Positions 1-9,370 of a DNA stretch of 64,000 bases are shown here, in pieces. Position 1 is the stretch's first letter. Each line of letters starts with the position of its first letter. The DNA comes from Planctomycetota bacterium (GTDB lineage Bacteria > Planctomycetota > UBA8742 > UBA2392): the NCBI GenBank assembly GCA_015075515.1, contig JABTUE010000002.1, positions 62,001 to 126,000 on the forward strand, written 5' to 3'. The notes under the pieces are model-generated. The model had not been told where the DNA came from. It worked only from the letters and a program-made list of their open reading frames with translations, and did no database searches. Both the position numbers and the translations under genes were made by a program.

Positions 1-146
1 AAGATCAGGCCCGATCCCATGCCGATCAGACGGCGCAGGCGGCGCTTGCCGCAGCGCGGGCATTTGCGCAACGGCGGGGCCGAAATGCTCTGCATGTGTT
101 CGAAGTTGTGGCCGCAATCGGGGCACTCAAAGTCATAGGTGGGCAT
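1..146 (-). CDS. FmdB-family zinc-ribbon protein, 3' part cut by window edge
   Basis: The reverse strand reads MPTYDFECPDCGHNFEHMQS and continues to a second CPRCGK knuckle, so two CxxC pairs about 26 residues apart form a small zinc ribbon. This N-terminus (MPxYxFxCxxCG) is characteristic of the FmdB/putative regulatory protein family, whose biochemical role is not established. Only 48 codons are inside the window; the stop lies beyond base 1. The start ATG is 2 bases downstream of the grpE stop, so it is very probably co-transcribed and translationally coupled with grpE and dnaJ. Confidence 0.85.
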   Translation of the reverse strand, partial: MPTYDFECPDCGHNFEHMQSISAPPLRKCPRCGKRRLRRLIGMGSGLI

Positions 147-148
147 GG

Positions 149-790
149 TCACGCCTTCTTGTTGACACTGACCTTGGCGGCGCGCAGCACGCGGTCGTGC
201 AGCGTCCAGCCGCGCTCAAACTCCTGGGCCACCACGTTGTCGTCAAGGTCGGGGTTGCTGGCGGTCATGACGGCGTCGTGGGTGGCGGGGTCAAAGGGCC
301 TGCCCGCGGCCTCAATCGGGCGGATTTCGTGGCGGGCCAGCGCGTCGGCAAACAGGCGCGCCACCAGTTCCAGCCCCTTGTACAGGCCGTCAAAATCTTT
401 GGCCGACTGGGCGGCCCCCAGCGCGCGGGTCAGGTTGTCCAGAACCGGCAGCAGGTCGCGGGCCAGCGGCGCGCAGGCGTAGCGCACGGCCTCTTCCTGG
501 TCGCGGCGCAGGCGCTTGATCGTGTTTTCCAGGTCGGCCTGGGCGCGCCGCGCCACGGCCAGCCAGTGATCGGCCCTGGCGGCCTCTTCGGCCAGTGCCA
601 GCAGCTCGTCGTCGGAAAGTTCGCGCAGGCGCGCGGCCTTGCTCGCGGGCGTGTCCTGGGCCTGGGCGATTTCCTCGCCGTGGCGGGCCTTTTCGGCGGT
701 CTGGGCGGCCTGCTGGTCGCCAAGGGCCTGTTCGGCCGCGTGGGATTCGGTCTGGGGGCCTTCGGGTTCGATTTCGTGTTTCTTGGCCAT
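149..790 (-). CDS. grpE: GrpE, nucleotide-exchange factor for DnaK
   Basis: A 213-residue GrpE homologue, the cytoplasmic co-chaperone that releases ADP from DnaK. Residues 1-60 are a charged, Gln/Ala-rich extension. A long helix with the RADxxN-like segment (AQADLENTIKRLRRDQEE) follows, and the C-terminal beta domain ends with the family signature HDRVLRAAKVSVNK. It lies 27 bases downstream of dnaJ on the same strand and is followed after 2 bases by the FmdB-like gene. No dnaK is inside the window; it may lie just beyond base 1. Length and signature are normal for the family. Confidence 0.95.
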   Translation of the reverse strand: MAKKHEIEPEGPQTESHAAEQALGDQQAAQTAEKARHGEEIAQAQDTPASKAARLRELSDDELLALAEEAARADHWLAVARRAQADLENTIKRLRRDQEEAVRYACAPLARDLLPVLDNLTRALGAAQSAKDFDGLYKGLELVARLFADALARHEIRPIEAAGRPFDPATHDAVMTASNPDLDDNVVAQEFERGWTLHDRVLRAAKVSVNKKA

Positions 791-817
791 GGCGTGGCTG
801 CGTTCCGTGTCTGCTGC

Positions 818-1942
818 CTATTTGGTGAACATCTTGCGCACTTTGTCGAGGAATGATTTGCGTTCGGGCGAGATGTTCTGTTCTTCGGTTTCGGCAAACT
901 CGCGCAGCAGGCGCTCCTGGTCGCGGGTGAGTTTGGCCGGCACCTCAATGGCGATTTCCACCAGCTGGTCGCCCCTGCCGTAGCCGTCAAGTTTCGGGAA
1001 ACCCTCGCCGCGCATGCGCAGAACCTGGCCGCTCTGGGTGCCGCGGGCGATTTTCAGTTCGGCCTTGCCCTTGAGCGTGGGCACTTCAATCGAGGCGCCC
1101 AGCGCGGCCTGGGCAAAGCCGACGGGCACAACCAGATAGACGTCGGCCCCGGCGCGCTTGAACAGCGGGTGAGGCTTGATGTGCACGTCGCACAACAGGT
1201 CGCCCGGCGGGGCGCCGTTTTCGCCGGCTTCGCCCTCGCCGGCCACGCGCAGGGTCATGCCGTCTTCGATGCCGGCGGGAACCTTGATCGTGATTTCGCG
1301 CTCTTTGGCGACGCGGCCGCTGCCGTGGCATTTGGGGCAGGCGTCGGTGATGACTTCGCCGCGGCCCTGGCAGCGCGGGCAGGTGCTGCGCATGGAAAAG
1401 AAGCCGGCGCTGGTCATGACCACGCCCTGGCCGCCGCACTGCTTGCAGGTGGCGGGGGTGGTTCCGGGCTTGGCGCCGGTGCCGCCGCAGGTGTCGCAGC
1501 TTTCGTTGCGGCGCAGCGAGATGACCTTTTCGACGGTCTGGGCAACGTCGGTGAACTCAAGCGTGATCGAACAGCGCAACGACGCCCCGCGCCGGCCGGC
1601 GGTGCGCGTGCCCCCGCGACCGCCGCCGAACATGTCGCCAAAGATGCTGCCGCCGAAGATGTCGGAAAACGCCGAAAAGATGTCCTCGACGTTGGCAAAG
1701 CCGGGCCCGCCCTGAAAGCCGGGGCCTTCATGGCCGAACTGGTCGTAGGCGCGGCGCTTTTCGGGATCCTGCAATACGCCGTAGGCCTCGGCCGCTTCCT
1801 TGAACTTTTCCTCGGCTTCCTTGTCGCCGGGGTTGCGGTCGGGGTGGTATTTCAGCGCCAGCTTGTGGTACGCCTTCTTGATCTCGTCGGGCGAAGAGTT
1901 CTTGGCGACGCCCAGAACCTCGTAGTAATCGCGTTTCGCCAT
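818..1942 (-). CDS. dnaJ: DnaJ, Hsp40 co-chaperone
   Basis: A full-length type I DnaJ of 374 residues. The J-domain carries HPD at residues 33-35 ([10 protein letters not shown]), which stimulates DnaK ATPase. It is followed by a Gly/Phe-rich linker with IFGG and FGGGRGG segments. The zinc-binding domain has four CxxCxGxG repeats ([32 protein letters not shown]), and a standard C-terminal substrate-binding domain follows. The start [10 protein letters not shown] is canonical. It sits between a small secreted-protein gene and grpE in the same orientation, as part of a chaperone gene block. Confidence 0.97.
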   Translation of the reverse strand: MAKRDYYEVLGVAKNSSPDEIKKAYHKLALKYHPDRNPGDKEAEEKFKEAAEAYGVLQDPEKRRAYDQFGHEGPGFQGGPGFANVEDIFSAFSDIFGGSIFGDMFGGGRGGTRTAGRRGASLRCSITLEFTDVAQTVEKVISLRRNESCDTCGGTGAKPGTTPATCKQCGGQGVVMTSAGFFSMRSTCPRCQGRGEVITDACPKCHGSGRVAKEREITIKVPAGIEDGMTLRVAGEGEAGENGAPPGDLLCDVHIKPHPLFKRAGADVYLVVPVGFAQAALGASIEVPTLKGKAELKIARGTQSGQVLRMRGEGFPKLDGYGRGDQLVEIAIEVPAKLTRDQERLLREFAETEEQNISPERKSFLDKVRKMFTK

Positions 1943-1963
1943 GCGTCCCCGCCAGAGGGCCGG

Positions 1964-2308
1964 TTACTTCTTTCGCCGGATGAGCCCTGACTTCATGTCG
2001 GCGACTTCCCACCCCTGGGCAGACAGCTCGTTGAGCTTGCGCAGGCTGTTCACCTGGTCACTGAACCTGGTTTGCCCCTGCTCATAGGCAAACACATAGG
2101 CCTTGAGGTAATCCTTGTCCTGGTTCGTGCCGCCCCAGCGCGACACGTCAATGTCGTAGCTCTCCATGCGCGGCACGCCCACGATGTAGCCGTATTCGTA
2201 CACATCGCCGGGGGCGGCCTTGGCGCTGCCGCCTGTGCCCACCAGCATGCCCACACTCGCCGCGGCGGCCAGTGCCGCCGCCAGCAACGCCGTCTTTGCC
2301 CTGGTCAT
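1964..2308 (-). CDS. Small secreted protein with DUF4177-like C-terminus
   Basis: 114 residues. Residues 1-31 form a signal peptide (MTRAKTALLAAALAAAASVG, cleavage near AKA-APG). The mature part ends with LNELSAQGWEVADMKSGLIRRKK. The pattern hydrophobic-L-x-x-x-G-x-x-G-W-E-V followed by a short strand and basic end resembles DUF4177-type small domains; this is a pattern-based guess. A good ribosome site (AGGAGAAGCC) precedes the ATG. It lies between groEL1 and dnaJ in the same orientation, so it may be co-expressed with the chaperones, but nothing shows a chaperone role. Confidence 0.75.
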   Translation of the reverse strand: MTRAKTALLAAALAAAASVGMLVGTGGSAKAAPGDVYEYGYIVGVPRMESYDIDVSRWGGTNQDKDYLKAYVFAYEQGQTRFSDQVNSLRKLNELSAQGWEVADMKSGLIRRKK

Positions 2309-2408
2309 GGCTTCTCCTGTTCGGGGAACATGCTTCTGTAACGCAAAGTCGTGCCGCTTCGTTCCTGCAAACAGGGTGCCGCGCCTTTTGTCGCCGGGTG
2401 TGGGCGTT

Positions 2409-4019
2409 TTACGCCACGCTGCCGGCGACCTGTTTCTCCTTCTTCTTCAGTTCTGTGACCAGCGTGTTGGTTGTCAGCATCAGCCCGGCCACCGACGCCG
2501 CGTTCTGGATCGCGCAGCGGGCGACCTTGGCCGGATCAATCACGCCGGCCTTGACCAGATCCTCGTACCTGCCGGCCAGGGCGTTGTAGCCCCAGGCCGG
2601 GTTGTTTTCGCTTTCGATGGTTTCGACCACCTCAAAGCCGTCAATACCGCTGTTTTCGGCAATGGTGCGGGTGGGGGCTTCCAGGGCGGCGGCCAGGATT
2701 TCGGCGCCGTACTGTTCGTCGCCCTTGAACCTGGCGGCGCGGATCGCCTGGGCGGCGCGCAGATAGCTGACACCGCCGCCGGGCACCACGCCCTCCTGTT
2801 TGGCGGCCTTGGTGGCGTTCAGCGCGTCCTCGACGCGGTACTTGCGCTCTTTCATTTCGGCTTCGGTGTGGCCGCCCACGCGGATCTGGGCGACGCCGCC
2901 GGTGAGCTTGGCCAGGCGCTCCTGGAGCTTTTCCTTGTCGTAGTTGCTGGTGGACACGGCAATCTGCTGGCGCAACTGGGCCACGCGGGCTTCCACGTCT
3001 TTCTTCTTGCCGGCGCCCTCGATGATCGTGGTGTTGTCCTTGTCCACGATGATCTTCTTGGCGCTGCCCAGATGCCCGATGTCAATGCTTTCCAGGCTCT
3101 GGCCGACTTCTTCGCTGATCACGGTGCCGGCGGTCAGCACGGCAATGTCGTCCAGCATGGCCTTGCGGCGGTCGCCAAAGCCGGGGGCCTTGACGGCCAC
3201 AACCTGAAGCAGGCCGCGCAGGCGGTTGAGCACCAGCATGGCCAGCACTTCGGTTTCGATGTCTTCGGCGATGATCAGCAGCGGCCCGCCGGTCTGGGCG
3301 ACTTTCTCCAGCAGCGGCACGATCTCGCGCACGCTGCTGATCTTCTTTTCGCAGATCAGGATGCGCGGGTTTTCGTACTCGACGCTGAGGCTGGTGGCGT
3401 TGTTGACGAAATAGGGGCTGAGATAGCCCTTGTCAAACTGCAGGCCGTCCACGTAGGTCAGTTCGGTCTCAAGACCCTTGCCTTCCTCAATCGTGACCAC
3501 GCCCTCGTCACCGACGCGCGAGATCGCCTCGGCCATCAGCTTGCCGATTTCTTCGTCCTGGTTGGCGCTGATGGTGGCCACAGCGCGCAGTTCGTCCTGG
3601 TTCTTGATTTTCTTGGCGTTGTCCTTGAGGTACGCCACGGCGACTTCGGCGGCCTTGTCAATGCCGCGCTTGATGTCCTGGGGCGTGTGGCCGCGTCCGG
3701 TCAGGCGCAGGCCTTCCTGAATAATGGCGTTGGCGATCACGGTGGCGGTGGTGGTGCCGTCGCCTGCTTCGTCGTTGGTCTTGCTGGCGACTTCCATGAC
3801 CAGCTTGGCACCCATGTTTTCAAACGGGTCGGGCAGTTCGACATCCTTGGCCACGGTAACGCCGTCGTTGACGACCAGCGGCGCGCCGAACGACTTTTGC
3901 AGAATCACATTGCGGCCCGCGGGGCCCATGGTGGCGCTGACGGCACGGGCCAGCTTGGATGCGCCATCGGCGAGTTTGCGGCGGGCTTCCACATCGTACA
4001 GGATTTGCTTGCCGGACAT
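2409..4019 (-). CDS. groEL: GroEL chaperonin, copy 1 (downstream of groES)
   Basis: A 536-residue 60-kDa chaperonin from the internal start [16 protein letters not shown], which has a GAGGA ribosome site; an upstream in-frame ATG would add 14 unlikely residues. The ATP-site aspartate is at residue 87 in GDGTTTATV, the same number as in E. coli, and the second catalytic Asp lies in [12 protein letters not shown]. The C-terminus ends [12 protein letters not shown] with no GGM repeat tail. Transcription order is groEL2, groES, this gene. Its divergence from groEL2 across the whole length indicates old paralogues rather than a recent duplication. Confidence 0.97.
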   Translation of the reverse strand: MSGKQILYDVEARRKLADGASKLARAVSATMGPAGRNVILQKSFGAPLVVNDGVTVAKDVELPDPFENMGAKLVMEVASKTNDEAGDGTTTATVIANAIIQEGLRLTGRGHTPQDIKRGIDKAAEVAVAYLKDNAKKIKNQDELRAVATISANQDEEIGKLMAEAISRVGDEGVVTIEEGKGLETELTYVDGLQFDKGYLSPYFVNNATSLSVEYENPRILICEKKISSVREIVPLLEKVAQTGGPLLIIAEDIETEVLAMLVLNRLRGLLQVVAVKAPGFGDRRKAMLDDIAVLTAGTVISEEVGQSLESIDIGHLGSAKKIIVDKDNTTIIEGAGKKKDVEARVAQLRQQIAVSTSNYDKEKLQERLAKLTGGVAQIRVGGHTEAEMKERKYRVEDALNATKAAKQEGVVPGGGVSYLRAAQAIRAARFKGDEQYGAEILAAALEAPTRTIAENSGIDGFEVVETIESENNPAWGYNALAGRYEDLVKAGVIDPAKVARCAIQNAASVAGLMLTTNTLVTELKKKEKQVAGSVA

Positions 4020-4070
4020 GTCTGTTCCTCGCTGCTGCTGTGTTGGATTCGATTCGTCCAAGTTCCGCTG

Positions 4071-4364
4071 TTACTCGATGATGGCCAGGATTTCGGCTTC
4101 GCGCAGAATCTTGTGCTCTACACCGTCAATCTTGATGTCGCTGCCGGAATAGCGGCCGAACATCACCACGTCGCCCTTCTTGACGCTGGGGGCCAGCTTT
4201 TTGCCGGACTTGAGCGTGCGGCCGGGGCCGACGGCGACAACCTCGCCGCGCAGGGGCTTTTCCTTGGCGGCGTCAGGCAGAACGATACCGCCGGCGGTCT
4301 TTTCCTCGGCCTCGGCGGGAATCACGACAACATTGTCATCAAGCGGGCGAAGTTTGGTGGCCAT
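4071..4364 (-). CDS. groES: GroES co-chaperonin
   Basis: 97 residues, the usual length of the 10-kDa lid of the GroEL chamber. It starts [20 protein letters not shown] and has the mobile loop around [18 protein letters not shown], with the GIVLPD tripeptide region that binds GroEL. It ends [17 protein letters not shown]. It is flanked by one groEL on each side on the same strand, 39 and 51 bases apart, so one GroES probably serves both chaperonins. Confidence 0.97.
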   Translation of the reverse strand: MATKLRPLDDNVVVIPAEAEEKTAGGIVLPDAAKEKPLRGEVVAVGPGRTLKSGKKLAPSVKKGDVVMFGRYSGSDIKIDGVEHKILREAEILAIIE

Positions 4365-4381
4365 GTCTGTTTCTCCGTCAT

Positions 4382-4398
4382 GCGGGCGGAACGCCCGC
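4382..4398 (-). terminator. Hairpin between groEL2 and groES
   Basis: A 7-bp perfect stem GCGGGCG/CGCCCGC with a 3-base loop sits between the groEL2 stop and the groES start. There is no T-run after it on the minus strand, so it is more likely an mRNA-processing or attenuating hairpin than a full terminator. Confidence 0.45.
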
Positions 4399-4403
4399 GT
4401 TTC

Positions 4404-6032
4404 TTAGTAATCGTCGTCGTGGTGGTCATCACCGGCGGGCGGCTCTTCCTTTTCCGGCACGCTGGTGATGATCGCGTCGGTGGTCAGCATCAGGCCGGCC
4501 ACGCTGGCCGCGTTTTCCAGCGCCGTGCGCGTGACCTTGAAGGGGTCAATGATGCCCATCTGGTACATGTCGCCGTATTCGTCGGTCAGGGCGTTGTAGC
4601 CGTAGTTCCTGTTCTTGTCGGCCAGAACATTGCGCGCCACGATGCTGCCGTGCTTGCCGGCGTTTTCGGCGATCTGGCGGGCCGGGCGCGTCACGGCCTG
4701 GCGCACGATGTCAATGCCCACCTGTTCGTCGTGGTCGGCGCCCCTGAACTTGTCCAGCACCGCCGCCGCGCGCAGCAGAGCCACGCCGCCGCCGGGCAGG
4801 ATGCCCTCTTCCATGGCGGCGCGGGTGCTGTGCAGGGCGTCTTCGACGCGGGCCTTCAGTTCCTTCATCTCCGGTTCGCTGCCGGCGCCCACCTTGATCA
4901 CGGCAATGCCGCCGGCAAGCTTGGCCAGGCGTTCCTGCAGCTTTTCGCGGTCGTAGTCGCTGGTGGTCAGGGCGATTTCGCGCCGGATCTGTTCGGCGCG
5001 GGCCTTGATGTCGGCGGTCTTGCCGGCGCCTTCAATGATCGTCGTGTCCTCGGCCTTGATCACGATCTTCTTGGCCGTGCCCAACTGCGCGATCGTCACG
5101 TCTTCCAGCTTTTCGCCCAGGTCCTTCATCAACGGCCTGGCGCCGGTGAGAATCGCGATGTCTTCCAGCATCGCCTTGCGGCGGTCGCCGTAACCGGGGG
5201 CCTTGACCGCGCACACGTTCAGAACGCCGCGCAGCTTGTTGACCACCAGCGTGGACAGCGCCTCGCCTTCAACGCTTTCGGCGATGATCAGCAGCGGCCG
5301 GTTGGCCTGGCTGACTTTTTCCAGCAGCGGCACCAGCGGCTGGGCGCTGGAAATCTTGTCTTCGTGGATCAGCACCAGCGGCTTGTCGAACTCGCAGGTC
5401 ATGGCCTGCGGGTTGTTGATGAAGTGCTGGCTGATGTAGCCGCGGTCGAACTGCATGCCTTCGACCACATCCACCACCGTTTCGGCGGTCTTGCTTTCGT
5501 CCACGGTGATCACGCCGTCCTTGCCCACCTTTTCCTGGGCCGAGGCGATGATTTCACCGATGCGCTTGTCGTTGTTGGCGGCAATGCTGGCCACAAACTG
5601 CACCTCGCGCTTGCCCTCGCACTTCTGTTTCATGCGGCCCAGTTCTTCGATCACCGCCCCCACCGCTTTCTTCACGCCGCGGTAGATGCCGGTGGCGTTG
5701 GCGCCGCTGGTCACGTGCTTGACGCCTTCGCTGAAAATCGCCTGGGCCAGCAGCGTGGCCGTGGTCGTGCCGTCGCCCGCCACGTCGCTGGTTTTGCTGG
5801 CGACTTCCTTCACCATCTGGGCGGCGCAGTTTTCATACGGGTCCGTCAGCTCGATTTCTTCGGCGACGGTGACGCCGTCCTTGGTGATGTTGGGCGCGCC
5901 CCAGCCCTTGTCCAGAACCGCCGTGTTGCCCTTGGGGCCAAGGGTGCTGACCACGGCGCGGGCGAGTTTCTCAAGGCCTTGGGCAAGTTTCTGGCGGGCC
6001 TCGGCTTCAAAGACGATCTGTTTCGCGGGCAT
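4404..6032 (-). CDS. groEL: GroEL chaperonin, copy 2 (upstream of groES), His/Asp-rich tail
   Basis: A 542-residue chaperonin starting [16 protein letters not shown] with a GAGG ribosome site 8 bases upstream; the longer in-frame start is rejected. Asp87 is present in GDGTTTATL, and the second ATPase Asp in [12 protein letters not shown]. All three chaperonin domains are present. The C-terminus is odd: after the last helix it ends [18 protein letters not shown] instead of the hydrophobic GGM repeat that fills the cavity floor in classical GroEL. This is the first gene of the chaperone block; I find no CIRCE operator upstream. Confidence 0.97.
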   Translation of the reverse strand: MPAKQIVFEAEARQKLAQGLEKLARAVVSTLGPKGNTAVLDKGWGAPNITKDGVTVAEEIELTDPYENCAAQMVKEVASKTSDVAGDGTTTATLLAQAIFSEGVKHVTSGANATGIYRGVKKAVGAVIEELGRMKQKCEGKREVQFVASIAANNDKRIGEIIASAQEKVGKDGVITVDESKTAETVVDVVEGMQFDRGYISQHFINNPQAMTCEFDKPLVLIHEDKISSAQPLVPLLEKVSQANRPLLIIAESVEGEALSTLVVNKLRGVLNVCAVKAPGYGDRRKAMLEDIAILTGARPLMKDLGEKLEDVTIAQLGTAKKIVIKAEDTTIIEGAGKTADIKARAEQIRREIALTTSDYDREKLQERLAKLAGGIAVIKVGAGSEPEMKELKARVEDALHSTRAAMEEGILPGGGVALLRAAAVLDKFRGADHDEQVGIDIVRQAVTRPARQIAENAGKHGSIVARNVLADKNRNYGYNALTDEYGDMYQMGIIDPFKVTRTALENAASVAGLMLTTDAIITSVPEKEEPPAGDDHHDDDY

Positions 6033-6312
6033 GAATCGGACCTCAGGGTTGTCGAAAGAGTCGTTTGACGAGCCGCCTGATGCAAAACCAATGCCAACGG
6101 CAGACACCGGAATCCGGCCCGGCGTACAGACACAAGTCCTTGCAACAAAGCGTTTTATGATTCAGGCCCAAACCTGTGCATGTGGTCAACGTCGGCTTCT
6201 GCCGCCAAACTGACAGCAGCAACGGCAGCCGGAAATCCGTCCTGCCCCTTTGGCAGGCATGACAACCGTCGCCGTCGCCCCTAAACTCGCACGGCCACTG
6301 TGCGGAGTGAAC

Positions 6313-6942
6313 ATGCGTACCCTGATTCTGGCGGCATTGCCGCTGTTGCTGCTTTGTGGTTGCGCCTCGGGCCCGCCCGCGCGCGCCCCCGGCTGGTGGA
6401 CCCAGCACGTGCACGACCAGCGCCCCGAACTGGAAACCGACGCCGGCATGTTCTACGGCAGCGGCGAGGCCAACCGCGCGGCCTCCATCGAGGACAACGA
6501 TCCGCTGGAGTTCAAGTGGAGCTGCCAGTTGCACGGCGCGCCGCAGTGGGCGCTGCACGCGCGGCCTGACGGCACCGGCACGATTGTGAGCTACGAAACC
6601 TGGGCCTCGGGGTCAGTGTTGCGGGCGGCCTGGCGCCGGCTGGAGTTCCAACTGGATGCCGACGAGCAGCGGAAGTTGCGCCAGGTTCTGCGCGACAGCG
6701 GCGTGATGAACCTTCAGACCAGTTTCGGCGGCGGCGGCGAACGCACGTGGCTGCTGGGCATCCGCGCCGGCGACACGCTGGTGGGCATCAAAATGACCGG
6801 CGGCTTTCCCGCCGAGGCCAAACGCGCCGTGCAGGGCGCCTGGGACGTGATTGTAAAGCCACGGGCGGAACTGCTGCGCAAGGCCGAGCGTTACGAGGCC
6901 GACCGCGAGGGCCCGGTACCCGAATACCAGCCGCTGCGGTAG
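6313..6942 (+). CDS. Lipoprotein of unknown function
   Basis: 209 residues from the ATG at 6313, which has GGAG 6 bases upstream; an earlier in-frame start lacks this. It begins MRTLILAALPLLLLCGCASG, a lipoprotein signal with lipobox LCGC, so the mature protein is lipid-anchored at Cys17. The rest is a soluble domain without repeats or recognisable catalytic motif; Trp/Arg-rich segments such as WLLGIRAGDTLVGIKMTGGF suggest a beta-rich fold. It is convergent with the SET-domain gene. No family recognised. Confidence 0.75.
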   Translation: MRTLILAALPLLLLCGCASGPPARAPGWWTQHVHDQRPELETDAGMFYGSGEANRAASIEDNDPLEFKWSCQLHGAPQWALHARPDGTGTIVSYETWASGSVLRAAWRRLEFQLDADEQRKLRQVLRDSGVMNLQTSFGGGGERTWLLGIRAGDTLVGIKMTGGFPAEAKRAVQGAWDVIVKPRAELLRKAERYEADREGPVPEYQPLR

Positions 6943-6951
6943 CAGGGGGCA

Positions 6952-7434
6952 TCAGGGCGCCAGGCGGCGGGTGTTGAAGCGGCGCCGGATGTACGCCAGC
7001 GCCCAGGGCCGCAGCCGCCTCTGGTGACGCGGGGGCAGCCGGTCAAAGCCGCCGATCAGGCGGCGGCAATCGGACGCGCCGCAGGCACAGGCAAAGTTCC
7101 AGTCGTCCACGTCGCACATGGCCGTAGCGTAGTCAAACGTCAGTTCTTCGCCCGGCGCGATGTCACGCAGCGCGTACAGCCACAGGTCGCCCTTGGTGAA
7201 GCCAAGATTGGGCCGGCAACTGTGATTCAGATAGTCGTCGGTGCGGCCGCCGGCCGAACACAGCCACAGGTCGTCGTCAATTTTCACCGCAAAGTGTTCG
7301 GGCCCCACGCGCCCCGGCGGTAAACGCTCGCCGGTCAGTTCGATCACAGGCTCGCCCCTGGCCAGCGCCCGCAGGGCAAACACGCCCTGGCCCGCGCGGT
7401 CGGAACGGCGCACCTCAAATACCGGGTCGCTCAT
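6952..7434 (-). CDS. SET-domain protein (putative lysine methyltransferase)
   Basis: 160 residues from the ATG at 7434 (MSDPVFEVRRSDRAGQGVFA). The SET domain shows the SAM-binding/pseudoknot motif DDYLNHSCRPNLGF, the GEELTFDYAT motif with the catalytic Tyr, and a Cys-rich post-SET knuckle CACGASDC. SET proteins methylate lysines on proteins; the bacterial substrates are mostly unknown. An in-frame start at 7500 would add 22 residues but would overlap the divergent antiporter start, so the shorter form is preferred. On the minus strand TTGCCA (revcomp 7464-7469) could act as a -35 shared back-to-back with the kefB-like promoter. Confidence 0.85.
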   Translation of the reverse strand: MSDPVFEVRRSDRAGQGVFALRALARGEPVIELTGERLPPGRVGPEHFAVKIDDDLWLCSAGGRTDDYLNHSCRPNLGFTKGDLWLYALRDIAPGEELTFDYATAMCDVDDWNFACACGASDCRRLIGGFDRLPPRHQRRLRPWALAYIRRRFNTRRLAP

Positions 7435-7462
7435 TCCACAATCTTCGCACAGGCCGTCCCGA

Positions 7463-7492
7463 TTGGCAAATCGGCCGCTATCGCGCCATATT
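7463..7492 (+). promoter_or_regulatory. Sigma-70 promoter of the Kef-like antiporter (leaderless)
   Basis: TTGGCA (7463-7468), 18-base spacer, CATATT (7487-7492). The antiporter ATG begins at 7499, 6 bases after the -10 box, so transcription would start at or within a base or two of the start codon. There is no ribosome-binding site, consistent with leaderless translation. Confidence 0.6.
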
Positions 7493-7498
7493 TCGGCC

Positions 7499-9292
7499 AT
7501 GTTTCTGGCCGGGGCTGGCCTTCCACCGCTGATTCAGGACATCGGCTACTGCCTGCTGCTGGCGGGCGTGCTGTCGGTTGTGTTCGCGCGGCTGCGCGTG
7601 CCGACCATCGCGGCGTTTCTGGCCGGCGGCGTGATCGTGGGCCCGATCGCGGGCAAACTGGTCACAGAGCGCGCCAGCATTGAAACGATCGCCGGGCTGG
7701 GCCTGATTCTGTTGCTGTTTCTGATCGGACTTGAAATTGACCTGCGCAAGCTGCTGAAAAGCGGCCGGCCGCTGGTACTGACGGGCCTGTTGCAGTTTCC
7801 GCTGTGCGTGGCGTTCGGGCTGGCGGTGTCACTGGGGCTTGCCGCGGCGGGCTGGGATTCGTTTGCCGGGCAGTACACGGGCATTTACGCGGGCGTGGTG
7901 GCGGCAGCATCGTCCACGCTGCTGGTGGTCAAGCTGTTTCAGGACACCGGCCAACTGGACACGATGGTCGGGCGCGTCAGCCTGGGTGTGCTGATCTTTC
8001 AGGACGTGTGGGCGATTGTGGTGCTGGCGCTTCAGCCCAACTTTGCCGACCCGCAACTGGGCAGGATCCTGCTGACGTTTCTGGACATCATCGTGATCAC
8101 GGCGCTGGCCATGGCCGCGGCGCGCTGGGTGCTGCCGGTGGCCTTTCACTGGATCGCGCGGCTGCCCGAACTGTTGCTGGTGGCGGCGCTGGGCTGGTGT
8201 TTCGGCGTGGGCATGCTGGGCGCGCACCTGGGCGAACTGCTGGGCCATCTGGGTGTGCGCGCGGACATGACCATATCGCTGGAAATGGGCGCGCTGATCG
8301 CCGGCGCCACCATCGCCGGCAAACCCTTCACCTACGAACTGATGGCCAAGGTCAGCGCCGTGCGCGATTTCTTTGTAACGCTGTTCTTTGTCGGTCTGGG
8401 CATGAGCATTCCCGCCCCCGACGGCCTGGACGTGCTGCTGATGGCCGGTGCCATGGCCGCGATCTGTCTGGCCGCGCGGCTGGTCGTGTTTTTGCCCCTG
8501 ATGTACGTGACCGGCATGGACCGGCGCCAGAGCTTTGTGGCCTCGACGCGCCTGGCCCAGATTTCCGAGTTCTGTCTGGTGATCGGCTACATCGGCATGA
8601 GTTACGGACACGTCAACGACCGGTTCGTGGCGGCGGTGATCTTCGCGTTTGTGATCACGGCGCTGATCACGCCGGCGCTGTTTCGCGGCGCCGACAAACT
8701 GCACGACGCGCTGGCACCGCTTCTGCGCGTTCTGGGGCTGCGCGATCCGGGCGCGGCCGAATCCGGCCGTCACGACGCCGCCGGCCCCGAACTCGTCATG
8801 CTGGGCTTTCACCGCGTGGCCAGCAGCCTGTTTCACGAGATTGAAAAAACCCGGCCTGAACTGGTGCCGCGCATGCTGATTGTGGACTTCAATACCAGCC
8901 TGCACGCGCAGCTTCGGGCCAAGGGCGCGATGGTGAAGTACGGCGACTTTTCAAACCTTGAAACGCTGCACCACCTCGGCCTGGAAGACGCGCGCGTGCT
9001 GTTGTGTACGGTGCCCGACGACATTCTCAAGGGCACCAGTAACCTCAAGCTGGCCGCGGGCCTGCGCAAACTGGCGCCGCACGCCGTGATCATCGTGAAC
9101 GCGCTGCGGGTCGAAGACGCCCGGGCGATGTACGCCGCCGGGGCCGATTACGTGTACCTGCCGCGCGTGGAAACGGCGCGGGCGCTGATGCCGGCGCTGG
9201 AAGCCGCGCTGGCGGGCGAACTTGCAGGCTTTGTCGCCGACCACCAGTTCCACGCCGGCGACCCGCTGGCGCGACACGAAGTGCTGCCGTAG
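7499..9292 (+). CDS. Kef/CPA2-type cation:proton antiporter with C-terminal TrkA-N-like domain
   Basis: 597 residues from the ATG at 7499. Residues 1-400 are a dozen hydrophobic helices of the CPA2 antiporter fold, with the GLGMSIPAPD segment and conserved GLEIDLRKLL early on, typical of KefB/KefC/YbaL. Residues 425-580 form a Rossmann-like regulatory domain of the TrkA-N type (VMLGFHRVASSLFHEIEKT), although the usual GxGxxG loop is replaced by GFHRVAS, so nucleotide binding may be altered. It likely exchanges K+ or Na+ for protons at the inner membrane. An upstream ORF extension lacks a start signal and is rejected. Confidence 0.9.
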   Translation: MFLAGAGLPPLIQDIGYCLLLAGVLSVVFARLRVPTIAAFLAGGVIVGPIAGKLVTERASIETIAGLGLILLLFLIGLEIDLRKLLKSGRPLVLTGLLQFPLCVAFGLAVSLGLAAAGWDSFAGQYTGIYAGVVAAASSTLLVVKLFQDTGQLDTMVGRVSLGVLIFQDVWAIVVLALQPNFADPQLGRILLTFLDIIVITALAMAAARWVLPVAFHWIARLPELLLVAALGWCFGVGMLGAHLGELLGHLGVRADMTISLEMGALIAGATIAGKPFTYELMAKVSAVRDFFVTLFFVGLGMSIPAPDGLDVLLMAGAMAAICLAARLVVFLPLMYVTGMDRRQSFVASTRLAQISEFCLVIGYIGMSYGHVNDRFVAAVIFAFVITALITPALFRGADKLHDALAPLLRVLGLRDPGAAESGRHDAAGPELVMLGFHRVASSLFHEIEKTRPELVPRMLIVDFNTSLHAQLRAKGAMVKYGDFSNLETLHHLGLEDARVLLCTVPDDILKGTSNLKLAAGLRKLAPHAVIIVNALRVEDARAMYAAGADYVYLPRVETARALMPALEAALAGELAGFVADHQFHAGDPLARHEVLP

Positions 9293-9345
9293 GCGCGCCC
9301 GAACCCGGCGCCCGACAGCGAATGAGCCGGCGGCCTTTCTGTTTT

Positions 9346-9364
9346 GTATAGCATGTGCTATACT
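9346..9364 (+). promoter_or_regulatory. Palindromic operator overlapping extended -10 of the ferredoxin-MBL gene
   Basis: GTATAGCATGTGCTATAC (9346-9363) is a perfect 8-bp inverted repeat around a 2-base centre. Its right arm contains TGCTATACT, an extended -10 box (TATACT at 9359-9364). A repressor bound here would block RNA polymerase. The likely start codon GTG at 9371 is 6 bases past the -10 box. Confidence 0.6.
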
Positions 9365-9370
9365 TACACC

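Noticed and set aside
2220..6068. 1282-residue plus-strand ORF
   Set aside because: It runs antisense over both groEL genes and groES, has Gly/His/Val-rich composition typical of antisense frames of GC-rich genes, and no ribosome site or domain.
6033..6312. CIRCE operator upstream of groEL2
   Set aside because: No TTAGCACTC-N9-GAGTGCTAA or close variant is present between groEL2 and the next gene.
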